64,000 bases of DNA from Brucella pituitosa. Its GTDB lineage: Bacteria > Pseudomonadota > Alphaproteobacteria > Rhizobiales > Rhizobiaceae. Of this stretch, positions 1 through 8,855 are shown in pieces. How positions within the stretch are numbered: the first letter of the stretch is position 1; the number at the start of each line of letters is the position of its first letter. The position numbers and the translations under genes are program-made. The notes beneath the pieces were generated by a model. The model had not been told where the DNA came from. It did not search any database and saw only the letters and a program-made list of their open reading frames with translations. The DNA lies in NCBI RefSeq assembly GCF_003049685.1, contig NZ_PYSY02000001.1:2035001-2099000 (forward strand). The letters run 5' to 3'.

Positions 1-231
1 TTGCGGCCCCATTGTAAAGCTCCCGTCACTATTGAGCTTCAACAACTTCAAATGAGTGAGCGTCTGACAAAGGCCATGGACGCTGCTTTTTGGCAATCCG
101 GTCTGACGCACGAGATCCGAAAGTTTGAGCCCATCACGGCTCTCCGCAATACAATCGAGAATCTGCGTCGCCCTCACCACAGCTGGAACCAGCTTCAAGG
201 AACTTTCTTCATCACCTACAGTTTTATCCAT
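1..231 (-). CDS. IclR-family transcriptional regulator, N-terminal part (cut by window edge)
   Basis: The minus strand is open from an ATG at 231 to the window edge, giving 77 codons of the N-terminus. The peptide has a winged helix-turn-helix of the IclR type: an ALQILD-like helix (VVRATQILDCIAES), then LSDLVRQTGLPKSSVHGLC as the HTH core. An AAAGAGG ribosome binding site lies a few bases before the ATG. IclR proteins bind DNA as dimers through this domain and sense small metabolites with a C-terminal GAF-like domain, which is outside the window. The gene diverges from the aldehyde dehydrogenase at 358 with a palindrome between them, so control of that gene is likely. The ligand cannot be told. 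Confidence 0.85.
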   Translation of the reverse strand, partial: MDKTVGDEESSLKLVPAVVRATQILDCIAESRDGLKLSDLVRQTGLPKSSVHGLCQTLTHLKLLKLNSDGSFTMGPQ

Positions 232-260
232 ATGCCCTCTTTACCCAACCGACAGATGAA

Positions 261-322
261 TTGACTTTGGCGCTGTCGGCTGGTTTATTCAGTATATCGT
301 ATAGAGTTCAATATATTGAACT
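261..322 (+). promoter_or_regulatory. Promoter and palindromic operator between IclR regulator and gabD-like gene
   Basis: TTGACT (261-266), 17 bases, then TTTATT (284-289) resembles a sigma70 promoter reading toward the dehydrogenase. Just downstream lies a perfect 18-bp palindrome, AGTTCAATATATTGAACT, at 305-322. A palindrome in the transcribed leader of a gene divergent from an IclR regulator is a reasonable operator candidate. The palindrome is seen directly. Binding by the IclR protein is inference. Confidence 0.55.
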
Positions 323-357
323 TCCCTCTGACGCAACACCGAGATGGAACATCAGAT

Positions 358-1809
358 ATGATTGCCTTGAAAGATAAATCGCTGCTGAAATCGCAATGCC
401 TTGTGGACGGCCGCTGGATTGATGCCGCCGATGGCAAAACCATTGACGTGACCAACCCGGCAGACGGCTCTGTCATTGGAACCGTTCCTTCTCTCTCCGT
501 CGATACTATTAAAGAGGCAATCAACGCTTCGAACAAGGCACTTCCGGCATGGGCTGCAAAGACCGCCAAAGAACGTGCAGGAATCCTGCGCAAATGGTTC
601 GACCTGATTGTCGCCAATGCAGATGACATTGCACTGATCATGACATCGGAGCAGGGCAAGCCACTCACTGAAGCACGCGGCGAAGTTATTTATGCAGCCT
701 CGTTCATTGAATGGTTCGCCGAGGAAGCTAAACGCATCTATGGCGACACGATCCCTGCCCCGCAAAATGGCCAACGCCTTACTGTTATCCGCCAACCGGT
801 CGGCGTGACCGCTGCGATCACCCCCTGGAATTTCCCCGCGGCAATGATTACCCGCAAGGCAGCGCCTGCTCTGGCCGCTGGCTGCACGATGATCGTTCGT
901 CCTGCCGATCTCACCCCGCTGACGGCCCTCGCCCTCGGTGTGCTAGCTGAGAAGGCGGGCATTCCTGCAGGCGTTCTGCAGATCGTGACAGGCAAAGCCC
1001 GTGAAATCGGCGCCGAACTCACCAGCAATGAAATCGTGCGCAAGCTTTCCTTCACCGGCTCGACCGAAGTTGGTCGTCTTTTGATGGCGCAGTGTGCACC
1101 GACCATCAAGCGTATTTCACTGGAGCTTGGTGGCAACGCACCTTTCATCGTGTTTGATGATGCCGACATTGATGCTGCTGTCGATGGCGCGATGATTTCG
1201 AAATATCGTAACGCTGGCCAAACCTGCGTTTGCGCCAACCGCATCTATGTTCAGCGCGGCGTCTACGACAAGTTTGCTGAAAAGCTGGCAGCGAAAGTGA
1301 AAGAACTGAAAGTCGGCAACGGCACCGAACCGGGCGTCGTCATCGGCCCGATGATCGAAGAAAAAGCCATCACCAAGGTCAAGGCGCATATTGAAGATGC
1401 GGTTTCCAAAGGTGCAAAGCTCATCGCGGGTGGCAAGGAACTGGGTGGCCTGTTCTTTGAACCGGGCATTTTGACCGGCGTTACCTCAGATATGCTTGTT
1501 GCCAAGGAAGAAACCTTCGGCCCGCTCGCACCACTCTTTGCCTTCGACACCGAAGAAGAAGTGATCGCTGCCGCCAACGACACGATCTTCGGTCTGGCTG
1601 CTTACTTCTATACAGAGAACTTCAGCCGTGCGATCCGCGTTAGCGAAGGTCTTGAATATGGCATGGTCGGGCACAACACCGGACTGATTTCCAATGAAGT
1701 TGCGCCATTCGGTGGTGTGAAGCAGTCAGGCCTCGGTCGTGAAGGCTCGAAATACGGCATCGAAGAATATCTCGAAACCAAATATATCTGCAGCGCCTAC
1801 AAGCGCTGA
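358..1809 (+). CDS. gabD: NAD(P)-dependent succinate-semialdehyde dehydrogenase (GabD-like)
   Basis: The 483-residue protein belongs to the aldehyde dehydrogenase superfamily and has the length of GabD. It contains the catalytic Glu region (SLELGGNAPFIVFDDADID, around residue 254), the catalytic Cys in NAGQTCVCANR (around 288), and a C-terminal GREGSKYGIEEYLETKY typical of GabD. GabD oxidises succinate semialdehyde to succinate in the cytosol, as in GABA use. I chose the ATG at 358 over a TTG at 316, because the upstream residues do not match the family and 316 falls inside the palindrome. No gabT lies nearby, so a related substrate such as glutarate semialdehyde is possible. Control by the divergent IclR regulator is likely. 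Confidence 0.85.
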   Translation: MIALKDKSLLKSQCLVDGRWIDAADGKTIDVTNPADGSVIGTVPSLSVDTIKEAINASNKALPAWAAKTAKERAGILRKWFDLIVANADDIALIMTSEQGKPLTEARGEVIYAASFIEWFAEEAKRIYGDTIPAPQNGQRLTVIRQPVGVTAAITPWNFPAAMITRKAAPALAAGCTMIVRPADLTPLTALALGVLAEKAGIPAGVLQIVTGKAREIGAELTSNEIVRKLSFTGSTEVGRLLMAQCAPTIKRISLELGGNAPFIVFDDADIDAAVDGAMISKYRNAGQTCVCANRIYVQRGVYDKFAEKLAAKVKELKVGNGTEPGVVIGPMIEEKAITKVKAHIEDAVSKGAKLIAGGKELGGLFFEPGILTGVTSDMLVAKEETFGPLAPLFAFDTEEEVIAAANDTIFGLAAYFYTENFSRAIRVSEGLEYGMVGHNTGLISNEVAPFGGVKQSGLGREGSKYGIEEYLETKYICSAYKR

Positions 1810-1828
1810 AATTAACCCGGACGACTTT

Positions 1829-1865
1829 AAAAAGGTGGCACGCATTGTTCGTGCCACCTTTTTTA
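1829..1865 (+). terminator. Rho-independent terminator after gabD-like gene
   Basis: A 14-bp stem (AAAAAGGTGGCACG and its complement) with a 7-base loop is followed by a run of T. It begins about 20 bases after the dehydrogenase stop codon. Confidence 0.85.
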
Positions 1866-1924
1866 TTTATAGACGATGCAAACAATCCCTTGGGTGTTTG
1901 CCCGCAAAAAATCCGGAAAACTTC

Positions 1925-2515
1925 ATGCTGCGCCGACTCTATGACTGGACGATCTCGCTTGCTGCCCGAAAGTCTGCCGAATATTGGCTCGCTTTCATCG
2001 CTTTCGTAGAAAGTTCGGTGTTTCTGGTGCCTGCCGATGTACTCTTTCTACCGATGGCGCTCGCACGCCCGGAACGGGCCTATCGTTATGCTTTGGTTGC
2101 AACCATCTTTTCCGTTCTCGGTGGCATAGCAGGCTGGTATCTCGGTTATCATGCCTATGAGCAGGTCGCAAAGCCAGTACTGGAAATGTATGGCAAGCTC
2201 GACACGTTTGAGCAAATGCGCGGCACAACCAGCGCAGACATGATTCTTCTGATGCTCATCACATCAGGCCTCGCACATCTGCCACCAATCAAGGTTGTCA
2301 CCATTCTGTCCGGTGCTGCGGGCATCAATATCTGGCTGTTCATCGCATCGGCCATCATTGCGCGCGGCGCACGCTTCTTCTTCCTAGCATGGCTATTGAA
2401 GCGCTACGGCGAACCAATCCGTGGTTTTATCGAAAAGCGCCTTGGCCTGATTGCAAGTCTCGTGGCAGTCGTCTTGATCGCGCTGTTCTTTGCAGTGAAA
2501 TATCTTCACGCCTGA
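1925..2515 (+). CDS. YqaA/DedA-like inner membrane protein
   Basis: The 196-residue protein has about five hydrophobic segments and the SNARE-associated/DedA-like pattern seen in YqaA proteins (FVESSVFLVPADVLFLPMAL near the N-terminus, LAHLPPIKVVTILSGAAGIN in the middle). These proteins sit in the inner membrane; the wider DedA family is linked to lipid transport and envelope homeostasis, but the role of this branch is not settled. I took the ATG at 1925 because the upstream extension is not membrane-like and covers the terminator region. dsbB follows by about 90 bases on the same strand, so the two may be transcribed together. Confidence 0.75.
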   Translation: MLRRLYDWTISLAARKSAEYWLAFIAFVESSVFLVPADVLFLPMALARPERAYRYALVATIFSVLGGIAGWYLGYHAYEQVAKPVLEMYGKLDTFEQMRGTTSADMILLMLITSGLAHLPPIKVVTILSGAAGINIWLFIASAIIARGARFFFLAWLLKRYGEPIRGFIEKRLGLIASLVAVVLIALFFAVKYLHA

Positions 2516-2606
2516 GCAGTTCGCCCAAACTCGGTCAAAATAAGTTGCTTGGAGACAAGCCAGTTATTTGCCTTAAGAATAAGAAAGCCTTTTCAGGGAA
2601 TCCCAT

Positions 2607-3131
2607 ATGGCGTTTGCACTCACTAATCCGGTCGGCAAAGTACAGGCATGGACCGCAGGCATCATGACAATTGGCCTTGCCGCAACCGTCGGCACGGCGC
2701 TGGGTTTCGAGCATCTGGCTGGCTTCATGCCCTGCAAGCTCTGCCTCGAACAACGCACGCCTTATTATATAGGCGTGCCGGTTCTGGCGGCAGCATGGGC
2801 ATCTTACGGCCTGAAATGGCCCCCGATCCTGACACGCGGCCTGATCCTGATTGGTGCGTTGCTGATGACCTTCGGCTTAGCGCTTGCCATCTATCACACA
2901 GGCGTAGAACTCAAATACTGGCCGGGTCCGGCTGATTGCAGTGCGGCCACCATGAAGGTCACACTCGATGCAGGCAATCTGCTCGGCGATCTCAACGCGA
3001 CCCGCCCGCCTGCATGTGACAGCGCGCCTGGCTTCTTCCTCGGCCTGTCGTTTGCCGGATGGAATGTTGTCGCAAGCCTGCTCTTTGCAGCGATTGGCTA
3101 CTATGGCGCGTTTGGAAAAGGTGGGAAGTAA
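2607..3131 (+). CDS. dsbB: Disulfide bond formation protein B (DsbB family)
   Basis: The 174-residue protein has four predicted membrane helices. It has both periplasmic cysteine pairs of DsbB: C43-x-x-C46 in MPCKLCLEQR, and the separated pair C111 and C137. The Arg after the first pair (QR, residue 50) matches the quinone-side arginine of the family. DsbB reoxidises periplasmic DsbA and passes electrons to ubiquinone. No dsbA lies in the window. The protein starts at an ATG right after a CCAT sequence and ends before a dispersed repeat. Confidence 0.9.
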   Translation: MAFALTNPVGKVQAWTAGIMTIGLAATVGTALGFEHLAGFMPCKLCLEQRTPYYIGVPVLAAAWASYGLKWPPILTRGLILIGALLMTFGLALAIYHTGVELKYWPGPADCSAATMKVTLDAGNLLGDLNATRPPACDSAPGFFLGLSFAGWNVVASLLFAAIGYYGAFGKGGK

Positions 3132-3201
3132 GAGCAAGTTCTGAGGAAGTTTTTCTTTCTTCGCAAAGGCTCATGTGTCTGAATCAAAAAGCGGCAGGCC
3201 G

Positions 3202-3294
3202 TGGCGAAAATGGTGATTTTCGAGTATCGAAGCGGAGTGTACTTTTAGGTACATGAGCATCGGAACGCAGACAAATTGCCATTTGCAGACCGGC
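3202..3294. repeat. Dispersed ~95-bp palindromic repeat, copy 1 (Bru-RS-like)
   Basis: This is one of three related copies (others at 39644-39739 and 60221-60314). The shared core has AAAATGGTG at one end, a GTGTACTTT..GGTACATGAGCA centre and GCCATTTGCAG at the other, forming a long imperfect hairpin. Size and form fit the Bru-RS palindromic repeats described in Brucella, but I could not compare sequences. This copy is the most diverged of the three. It lies 22 bases past the stop codon of the HNH gene and between two convergent genes. Confidence 0.75.
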
Positions 3295-3316
3295 ATGGCG
3301 ACTTTTGGAACAGACA

Positions 3317-3889
3317 CTAAGGTTCCAGTTCGACATCCCAGTACAGAAAGTCGAGCCAGCTGTCGTGAAGATGGTTGGGTGGGAAAAGGCGCCCATTATT
3401 GTGCAGATCCTGCACCGTGGGCGTGACCGGCTTCTGGCGCGGCCACATATGCGCGCTCGCCGGCATCAAGCCGCCCTTGCGCAAATTGCAGGGAGAACAG
3501 GCGGCGACCACATTTTCCCACGTCGTCTCGCCGCCATGGCAACGCGGGGTGACGTGATCAAAGGTCAGATCATGCGGTGAGCCACAATACTGACATTCAA
3601 AACGATCACGCAGGAACAGGTTGAAGCGCGTAAACGCCGGATAGCGCGGCGGCTTCACATAATCCTTCAGACAGATCACGCTCGGCAAACGCATGGAAAA
3701 CGATGGTGAGGATACGACCTGATCGTATTCCGCCACGATATGCACGCGTTCAAGAAAGACTGCCTTAATCGCATCCTGCCAGGACCAGAGCGATAAAGGG
3801 TAATAGCTGAGCGGCCGATAATCCGCATTGAGAACCAGAGCAGGCAAACCACTGCTCGAAACGGTTCGGGGAGAGACGGCTACATTCAA
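3317..3889 (-). CDS. HNH endonuclease family protein
   Basis: The 190-residue protein has an HNH domain in its second half. The zinc-knuckle pairs are CQYC (about 99-102) and CSPC (about 131-134), and the catalytic DH is in FDHVTPRCHGG (about 111-112). The N-terminal half, with LVLNADYRPLSYYPLSLWSW, is typical of a stand-alone chromosomal HNH protein conserved in alphaproteobacteria. Its cellular substrate is unknown. I chose the TTG at 3889 because GGAGG lies seven bases upstream; an ATG further upstream (3943) would add 18 unlikely residues. Confidence 0.8.
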   Translation of the reverse strand: MNVAVSPRTVSSSGLPALVLNADYRPLSYYPLSLWSWQDAIKAVFLERVHIVAEYDQVVSSPSFSMRLPSVICLKDYVKPPRYPAFTRFNLFLRDRFECQYCGSPHDLTFDHVTPRCHGGETTWENVVAACSPCNLRKGGLMPASAHMWPRQKPVTPTVQDLHNNGRLFPPNHLHDSWLDFLYWDVELEP

Positions 3890-4153
3890 GGGCGCACCTC
3901 CTTCAGAGCAACTCCGAAAGGAAAAGTGCGAATGGCTTTCCATGCGGAATTGCGCTCTTCATCGAAGCGCCGCGCGTCCATTCTGGGCGCAACCTACGAC
4001 GCTCCAACCTTGCAAAAGGCAGCAGTGCGATAGGCAGGGTACCAAGTTTCTGCGAATCGAAATGCCGTCATTCACCTGATGCAAATAATGTAATCCCGAC
4101 GTGACAGCATTGTGAAGCAGAAACGCATTTATGTCCCCGGAAACACGCAAGTT

Positions 4154-4798
4154 TTACAGAAGGGGCGCAGCCTCCCGCCCCTTAATCGCAGCATAATATG
4201 CCCAGAACAAACGTGCTGCCACACCGCGCCACGGCGCCCAGTCTTCCGAAAGCAGACGAAGAGCGGCTGCATCGGGTCTCGTTTCATGCGCAAAAGCGTG
4301 ACCAACAGCCGTTTGCAGCGCCACATCGCCCGCCGGAAACACATCAGGATGACCAGCGGCAAACAGCAGATAGACTTCAGCAGTCCATGGACCGATGCCC
4401 TTGATAGTGGTCAGTGCCTTGATCGCCTCTTCGGCAGGCAGATCGCACAGTCCATGCAGATCGATTGCCTCTTCTGCCAAGGCTTCACTCAAAGCAAACA
4501 GCGTTCTCTGTTTTGGGCGCGAAAGCCCGGCAAAACGCCATGCCTCTTCCCCGCCTGCAATATAAGCCTCCGGTGTCATTGGATCGATCACCTGCTTGAA
4601 CCGTGCCCATATTGCGCTCGCACTGGCCGTTGAAACCTGTTGTGCAACGATAATCGAGGCAAGACTTTCAAAGCCCGGCTGAGACCTGCGAAGCGGTACA
4701 GCATGAGAACGGCTGCGGATATCGAGCAACCGTGGGTCAGCTACTCCCAGCGCTTCGAGCCCGGCTTCAATATCGTCCAATGTATCGATCCGCCGCAT
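4154..4798 (-). CDS. alkA: DNA-3-methyladenine glycosylase (AlkA/HhH-GPD family)
   Basis: The 214-residue protein is an HhH-GPD DNA glycosylase. The helix-hairpin-helix reads TTIKGIGPWTAE (from about residue 130), and the catalytic Asp is in FPAGDVALQ (D158). Such enzymes cut alkylated purines out of DNA as the first step of base excision repair. The length fits the short form without the N-terminal AlkA domain of E. coli. I chose the ATG at 4798, which has AAAGG seven bases upstream; ATG 4813 is an in-frame alternative with no clear ribosome binding site. Confidence 0.85.
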   Translation of the reverse strand: MRRIDTLDDIEAGLEALGVADPRLLDIRSRSHAVPLRRSQPGFESLASIIVAQQVSTASASAIWARFKQVIDPMTPEAYIAGGEEAWRFAGLSRPKQRTLFALSEALAEEAIDLHGLCDLPAEEAIKALTTIKGIGPWTAEVYLLFAAGHPDVFPAGDVALQTAVGHAFAHETRPDAAALRLLSEDWAPWRGVAARLFWAYYAAIKGREAAPLL

Positions 4799-4818
4799 CG
4801 TCAGGCCTTTCATTTCAG

Positions 4819-4866
4819 TTAGAGCGTCCTTTGTGCGTCCATTCGGACGCACAAAGGACGCTCTAA
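4819..4866. repeat. 48-bp perfect palindrome of a dispersed repeat family
   Basis: TTAGAGCGTCC at the left is matched exactly by GGACGCTCTAA at the right, and the whole 48 bp is a perfect inverted repeat around ATTCGGAC. A degenerate relative with the same ends lies at 54521-54564. It sits between alkA and gluQ, which diverge. Confidence 0.85.
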
Positions 4867-4880
4867 ACTATCGAAACTAC

Positions 4881-4924
4881 GCATCGTGCTTTCCGAAAAT
4901 CGATTCCGATTTTCGGGCCGATGC
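4881..4924. repeat. REP-like inverted repeat
   Basis: GCATCG at one end and CGATGC at the other flank an inner inverted repeat, CCGAAAATCGATTCCGATTTTCGG. The general form (GCATC..CGAAAA..TTTTCGG..GATGC) matches the other AGCATxx-type repeats in this window. Confidence 0.65.
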
Positions 4925-4968
4925 TGTAACTGCAAAGTACCAATGCAATCAAATGACAATCAACTGAC

Positions 4969-5832
4969 ATGATCATGACCCAGCCCGTATATCGCTTCGC
5001 TCCAAGCCCCAATGGTCAATTGCATCTTGGCCACGCCTATTCCGCACTTCTCAATGCACAAATGGCACAGACAAGCGAAGGGCGCTTTCTGCTGCGCATG
5101 GAAGACATCGACACCGCTCGCTGCACACCTCAACTCGAACAAGGCATCTACGATGATCTCCACTGGCTTGGGCTTGAATGGGAACAGCCGGTGCGCCGCC
5201 AGTCAGAGCATTTTGACGAATATCGCAACGCACTGACCAAGCTTGCCGACAAGGGGCTCGTCTATCCCGCCTTTCTGAGCCGCACCGAGGTACGCGAGAT
5301 CATCGGCGAAGCCCATGCCAAAGGGCAGGAATGGCCTGCCGACCCTGACGGCACACCGCTTTATCCGCAGGGCGAACGAAACTTGAGCGAAAAAGAGCAG
5401 ATGGAGCGCATCGTCTCCGGTGCCCCCTATGCATGGCGGCTCAATATGGAGAAAGCGCTCGAGGTGGCTGGCGAAGCGCTCTTCTGGAACGAAAGCGGCA
5501 CCGGACTTATCGAGGCAGATCCTGCGCAATGGGGCGACGTGGTGATTGCCCGCAAAGACACCCCCACGAGCTATCATCTATCCGTTGTGGTGGATGATGC
5601 GCTGCAAGGCATCACGCATATTGTCCGCGGACGCGATCTGTTTCATGCAACATCCGTGCATCGGCTTCTGCAAAAGCTTCTGGGCCTGCCGGAACCGCTT
5701 TATCATCATCACGATCTGGTGCTGGGCGATGATGGTTTGAAACTATCCAAAAGCCGTAAGGATACGGCACTCAGCAGCTTGCGCGAACAGGGCTTTACGC
5801 CTGACGATATCCGCGCAAGACTGTCGCTGTAA
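4969..5832 (+). CDS. gluQ: Glutamyl-Q tRNA(Asp) synthetase
   Basis: The 287-residue protein is a class I glutamyl-tRNA synthetase catalytic core without an anticodon-binding domain, as in GluQ-RS. It has the HLGH motif (residues 19-22) and KLSKS (258-262), the KMSKS equivalent. The enzyme attaches glutamate to queuosine in the anticodon of tRNA-Asp. The segment between VYPAFLSRTE and GERNLS, where the E. coli enzyme binds zinc with cysteines, has no cysteine here. The in-frame ATG at 4975 is an alternative start. The gene diverges from alkA across two palindromes. Confidence 0.9.
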   Translation: MIMTQPVYRFAPSPNGQLHLGHAYSALLNAQMAQTSEGRFLLRMEDIDTARCTPQLEQGIYDDLHWLGLEWEQPVRRQSEHFDEYRNALTKLADKGLVYPAFLSRTEVREIIGEAHAKGQEWPADPDGTPLYPQGERNLSEKEQMERIVSGAPYAWRLNMEKALEVAGEALFWNESGTGLIEADPAQWGDVVIARKDTPTSYHLSVVVDDALQGITHIVRGRDLFHATSVHRLLQKLLGLPEPLYHHHDLVLGDDGLKLSKSRKDTALSSLREQGFTPDDIRARLSL

Positions 5833-5974
5833 AAACTATTTTCGCCGCAGCGTCACAGATGATGTGCCCACGCGCTGATTGACGAAAGCGCGCTAAAGCG
5901 GTTCAAAGACAGCATGATAGCTGGCACTGAAGGGTGCTGGCGGTGATTTTGTTTATTTTGAAGGAGGCAGAGCC

Positions 5975-8161
5975 ATGGTTTCTCAGAAAGCCGGTAACTA
6001 CGTTGAGATAGAAGGCTTGCGCGTTGCCCCTGAACTGGTGGAGTTTCTGGCCAAGGAAGCCGCACCCGGCACTGGCGTTGAACCACAGGCCTTCTGGAAG
6101 GGCTTCGCCGCCATCATCCGCGATCTCGCACCGAAGAATCGCGCCCTTCTCAAAAAGCGCGACGACCTGCAGGCCAAGATCGATGCCTGGTACAAGGACA
6201 ATCGCGACAAAGGCTATTCGCAGGCTGACTACCAGCAATTCCTGAAGGATATCGGCTATCTCCTGCCCGAAGGCGGAGAATTCAAGGTCTCAACCGCTAA
6301 TGTCGATCCGGAAATCATGCATATTGCCGGACCGCAGCTTGTCGTTCCGGTCATGAATGCCCGCTATGCGCTCAATGCTGCCAATGCACGCTGGGGTTCG
6401 CTCTATGATGCGCTTTACGGCACCGATGCTATCTCTGAAGATGATGGCGCGGAAAAAGGCAAAGGCTACAACCCGAAGCGGGGCGAAAAAGTCATCGCAT
6501 GGGCGAAAAACTTCCTCGATGAAAGCGCACCGCTTGCCACCGGCAACTGGGCCAACGTCGCCGGTCTCGCCGTCAAGGACGGCAAGCTTGAAATCAAGCT
6601 GACCGACGGTTCGGCAACGGCGCTGAAGGATGCCAACCAGTTCAAGGGTTATAATGGCGATGCGGCGGCACCGACCAATGTGCTGCTGGCCAAGAACAAC
6701 ATGCATGTTGATATCGTAATCAATGCGGACAGCCCGATCGGCAAGACCGATCCGGCCCATATTGCCGATGTAGTTCTGGAATCTGCTGTCAGCACGATTC
6801 AGGATTGCGAAGATTCGATTGCAGCAGTCGATGCGGAGGACAAGGTTGCTGTTTATCGCAACTGGCTCGGCCTGATGAATGGCAAGCTCGAAGACACGTT
6901 CGAGAAGAACGGCAAGCAGATGACGCGCCGCCTCAATGGCGACCGCAGCTATCACGCGCCAGATGGCTCCGAACTCAGCCTCAAGGGCCGTTCGCTGATG
7001 CTCATCCGCAATGTCGGCCATCTGATGACCAACCCGGCGATCATTGATGCCGACGGCCACGAAGTGCCGGAAGGTATAATGGATGCAGCCTTCACCAGCC
7101 TGATCGCGCTGCACGATATCGGCCCCAATGGTCGCCACATGAATTCGCGCGAAGGCTCGGTCTATATCGTCAAGCCGAAGATGCACGGGCCGGAAGAAGT
7201 GGCTTTCGCCAACGAAATCTTCACCCGTACCGAAGAGTTGCTCGGCATGAAGCCCAACACACTGAAAATCGGCATCATGGATGAGGAACGCCGCACCACG
7301 GTTAACCTCAAGGAAGCGATCCGCGCTGCCAAGGAACGCGTCGTCTTCATCAATACCGGCTTCCTTGACCGCACTGGCGACGAAATCCATACCTCGATGG
7401 AAGCTGGCCCGATGATCCGCAAGGGCGACATGAAGCAGGCCGCCTGGATCGGCGCTTATGAACAGTGGAATGTCGATATCGGTCTTGAATGCGGCCTTTC
7501 CGGCCATGCGCAGATCGGTAAGGGCATGTGGGCCATGCCGGACCTGATGGCCGCGATGCTGGAACAGAAAATCGCCCATCCGAAGGCTGGTGCGAACACC
7601 GCCTGGGTGCCATCGCCAACCGCTGCAACGCTGCACGCAACCCATTATCATCAGATTGATGTTGCAAGCGTTCAGGAAAAGCTGAAGAGCCGCCCGCGTG
7701 CCAAGCTCGACGATATTCTGTCGGTGCCGGTCGCCCCTCGTCCAAACTGGACGCCGGAAGACATTCAGCACGAAATCGACAACAACGCACAGGGCATCCT
7801 CGGCTATGTCGTGCGCTGGGTTGATCAGGGCGTTGGCTGCTCGAAAGTGCCGGACATCAACAATGTCGGCCTGATGGAAGATCGCGCAACGCTGCGTATC
7901 TCGGCACAGCACATCGCAAACTGGCTCTATCATGGTGTGGTTTCGGAAGCGCAGGTCATGGAAACGCTTAAGCGCATGGCAGCCGTTGTGGACAAGCAGA
8001 ATGAAGGCGATCCGCTTTATCGCCCGATGGCCGCAAACTTCGACAAGTCGATTGCTTTTCAGGCCGCTTGCGATCTGGTTTTCAAGGGCCGCGAACAGCC
8101 AAATGGCTACACCGAGCCAGTCCTGCATCGCCGCCGGTTAGAACTGAAAGCGCAAGGCTAA
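5975..8161 (+). CDS. glcB: Malate synthase G
   Basis: The 728-residue protein has the length and organisation of malate synthase G, which condenses glyoxylate with acetyl-CoA to form malate in the glyoxylate bypass. It contains the family segments [42 protein letters not shown] with its acidic metal-binding residues, and [16 protein letters not shown] strong AGGAGG lies nine bases before the ATG. No isocitrate lyase gene is nearby. The gene stands alone, with a terminator directly after it. Confidence 0.96.
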   Translation: MVSQKAGNYVEIEGLRVAPELVEFLAKEAAPGTGVEPQAFWKGFAAIIRDLAPKNRALLKKRDDLQAKIDAWYKDNRDKGYSQADYQQFLKDIGYLLPEGGEFKVSTANVDPEIMHIAGPQLVVPVMNARYALNAANARWGSLYDALYGTDAISEDDGAEKGKGYNPKRGEKVIAWAKNFLDESAPLATGNWANVAGLAVKDGKLEIKLTDGSATALKDANQFKGYNGDAAAPTNVLLAKNNMHVDIVINADSPIGKTDPAHIADVVLESAVSTIQDCEDSIAAVDAEDKVAVYRNWLGLMNGKLEDTFEKNGKQMTRRLNGDRSYHAPDGSELSLKGRSLMLIRNVGHLMTNPAIIDADGHEVPEGIMDAAFTSLIALHDIGPNGRHMNSREGSVYIVKPKMHGPEEVAFANEIFTRTEELLGMKPNTLKIGIMDEERRTTVNLKEAIRAAKERVVFINTGFLDRTGDEIHTSMEAGPMIRKGDMKQAAWIGAYEQWNVDIGLECGLSGHAQIGKGMWAMPDLMAAMLEQKIAHPKAGANTAWVPSPTAATLHATHYHQIDVASVQEKLKSRPRAKLDDILSVPVAPRPNWTPEDIQHEIDNNAQGILGYVVRWVDQGVGCSKVPDINNVGLMEDRATLRISAQHIANWLYHGVVSEAQVMETLKRMAAVVDKQNEGDPLYRPMAANFDKSIAFQAACDLVFKGREQPNGYTEPVLHRRRLELKAQG

Positions 8162-8188
8162 TCAGGAATTATTCGGACAGATAGAATG

Positions 8189-8218
8189 CGGCGGGAGAAA
8201 TCCCGCCGTTTCTGTTTT
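8189..8218 (+). terminator. Rho-independent terminator after glcB
   Basis: CGGCGGGA and TCCCGCCG form a perfect 8-bp stem closed by a GAAA loop, followed by TTTCTGTTTT. Confidence 0.85.
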
Positions 8219-8232
8219 CGAAATCGCTTGAC

Positions 8233-8267
8233 TCCATTATAATAGATATTAATTCTAAGATAATGGA
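8233..8267. promoter_or_regulatory. Inverted repeat at the start of the XRE-cupin gene
   Basis: TCCATTAT (8233-8240) and ATAATGGA (8260-8267) form an 8-bp inverted repeat with 19 bases between the arms. The right arm includes the ATG of the regulator gene. No ribosome binding site is visible. Autoregulation by the XRE protein is a reasonable guess only. Confidence 0.4.
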
Positions 8268-8844
8268 AAATATAAATGAGCATCTCGACAACGCCATTGG
8301 CGAAAATCTGCGTCGCCTGCGCCTTGCGCAAGGTATGACGCTGGATGCGCTTGGTGACGCGTCAGGTGTCAGCCGCGCCATGATCTCGCGGATCGAGCGT
8401 GGCGAAACCAGCCCGACCGCACAGCTTCTGGCGCGCATTTGTGCAGCGCTCGGCACATCGCTCTCAGCCTTCTTTGCTGATGCGGAAGCCCCCGCCTCTC
8501 CATTGCTCACGCATGATCGCCAACCAGTCTGGCGTGATCCGGATACGGGCTATATCCGGCGGTCTGTTTCGCCACCGGCAACGGGGTCGAATATCGACAT
8601 GATCGAGGTCGAATTTCCCGCAGGCGCAAAGGTCACTTTTGCACCACAAGCGGCCAATGCCGGCATCACACAGCATTTGTGGCTCCTGAATGGGCAGATG
8701 GAAATCACCGTTGGAGCAACCGCCTATCAGCTCCATACCGGCGACTGTCTTTATATGCCGCTCGTTGAAGGCATTACCTTTCATAATCCCGGCAACTCGA
8801 CCGCCCGTTATACAATCGTACTCGAACGCCGCAGCAGTCTTTGA
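8263..8844 (+). CDS. XRE-family regulator with C-terminal cupin domain
   Basis: The 193-residue protein has an N-terminal HTH of the Cro/CI type (residues about 12-66, with MTLDALGDASGVSRAMISRI) and a cupin domain from about residue 105 to the end. This domain pair (HipB/PuuR-like) usually represses genes for amine, amino acid or sugar use, with a small molecule bound in the cupin barrel. The next gene, an acetyltransferase, starts within about 12 bases of its stop, so the two are probably one transcript. The ligand is unknown. Confidence 0.85.
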   Translation: MENINEHLDNAIGENLRRLRLAQGMTLDALGDASGVSRAMISRIERGETSPTAQLLARICAALGTSLSAFFADAEAPASPLLTHDRQPVWRDPDTGYIRRSVSPPATGSNIDMIEVEFPAGAKVTFAPQAANAGITQHLWLLNGQMEITVGATAYQLHTGDCLYMPLVEGITFHNPGNSTARYTIVLERRSSL

Positions 8845-8855
8845 AAGCAATCAGC

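Noticed and set aside
1..264. Open frame of 87 codons on the plus strand
   Set aside because: The minus strand codes for a convincing IclR HTH domain with a ribosome binding site; the plus frame has no family features.
6290..8128. Long open frame (612 codons) on the minus strand within malate synthase
   Set aside because: It mirrors a strong conserved gene and is His/Asp-rich, as antisense shadows of such genes are. No ribosome binding site or domain.
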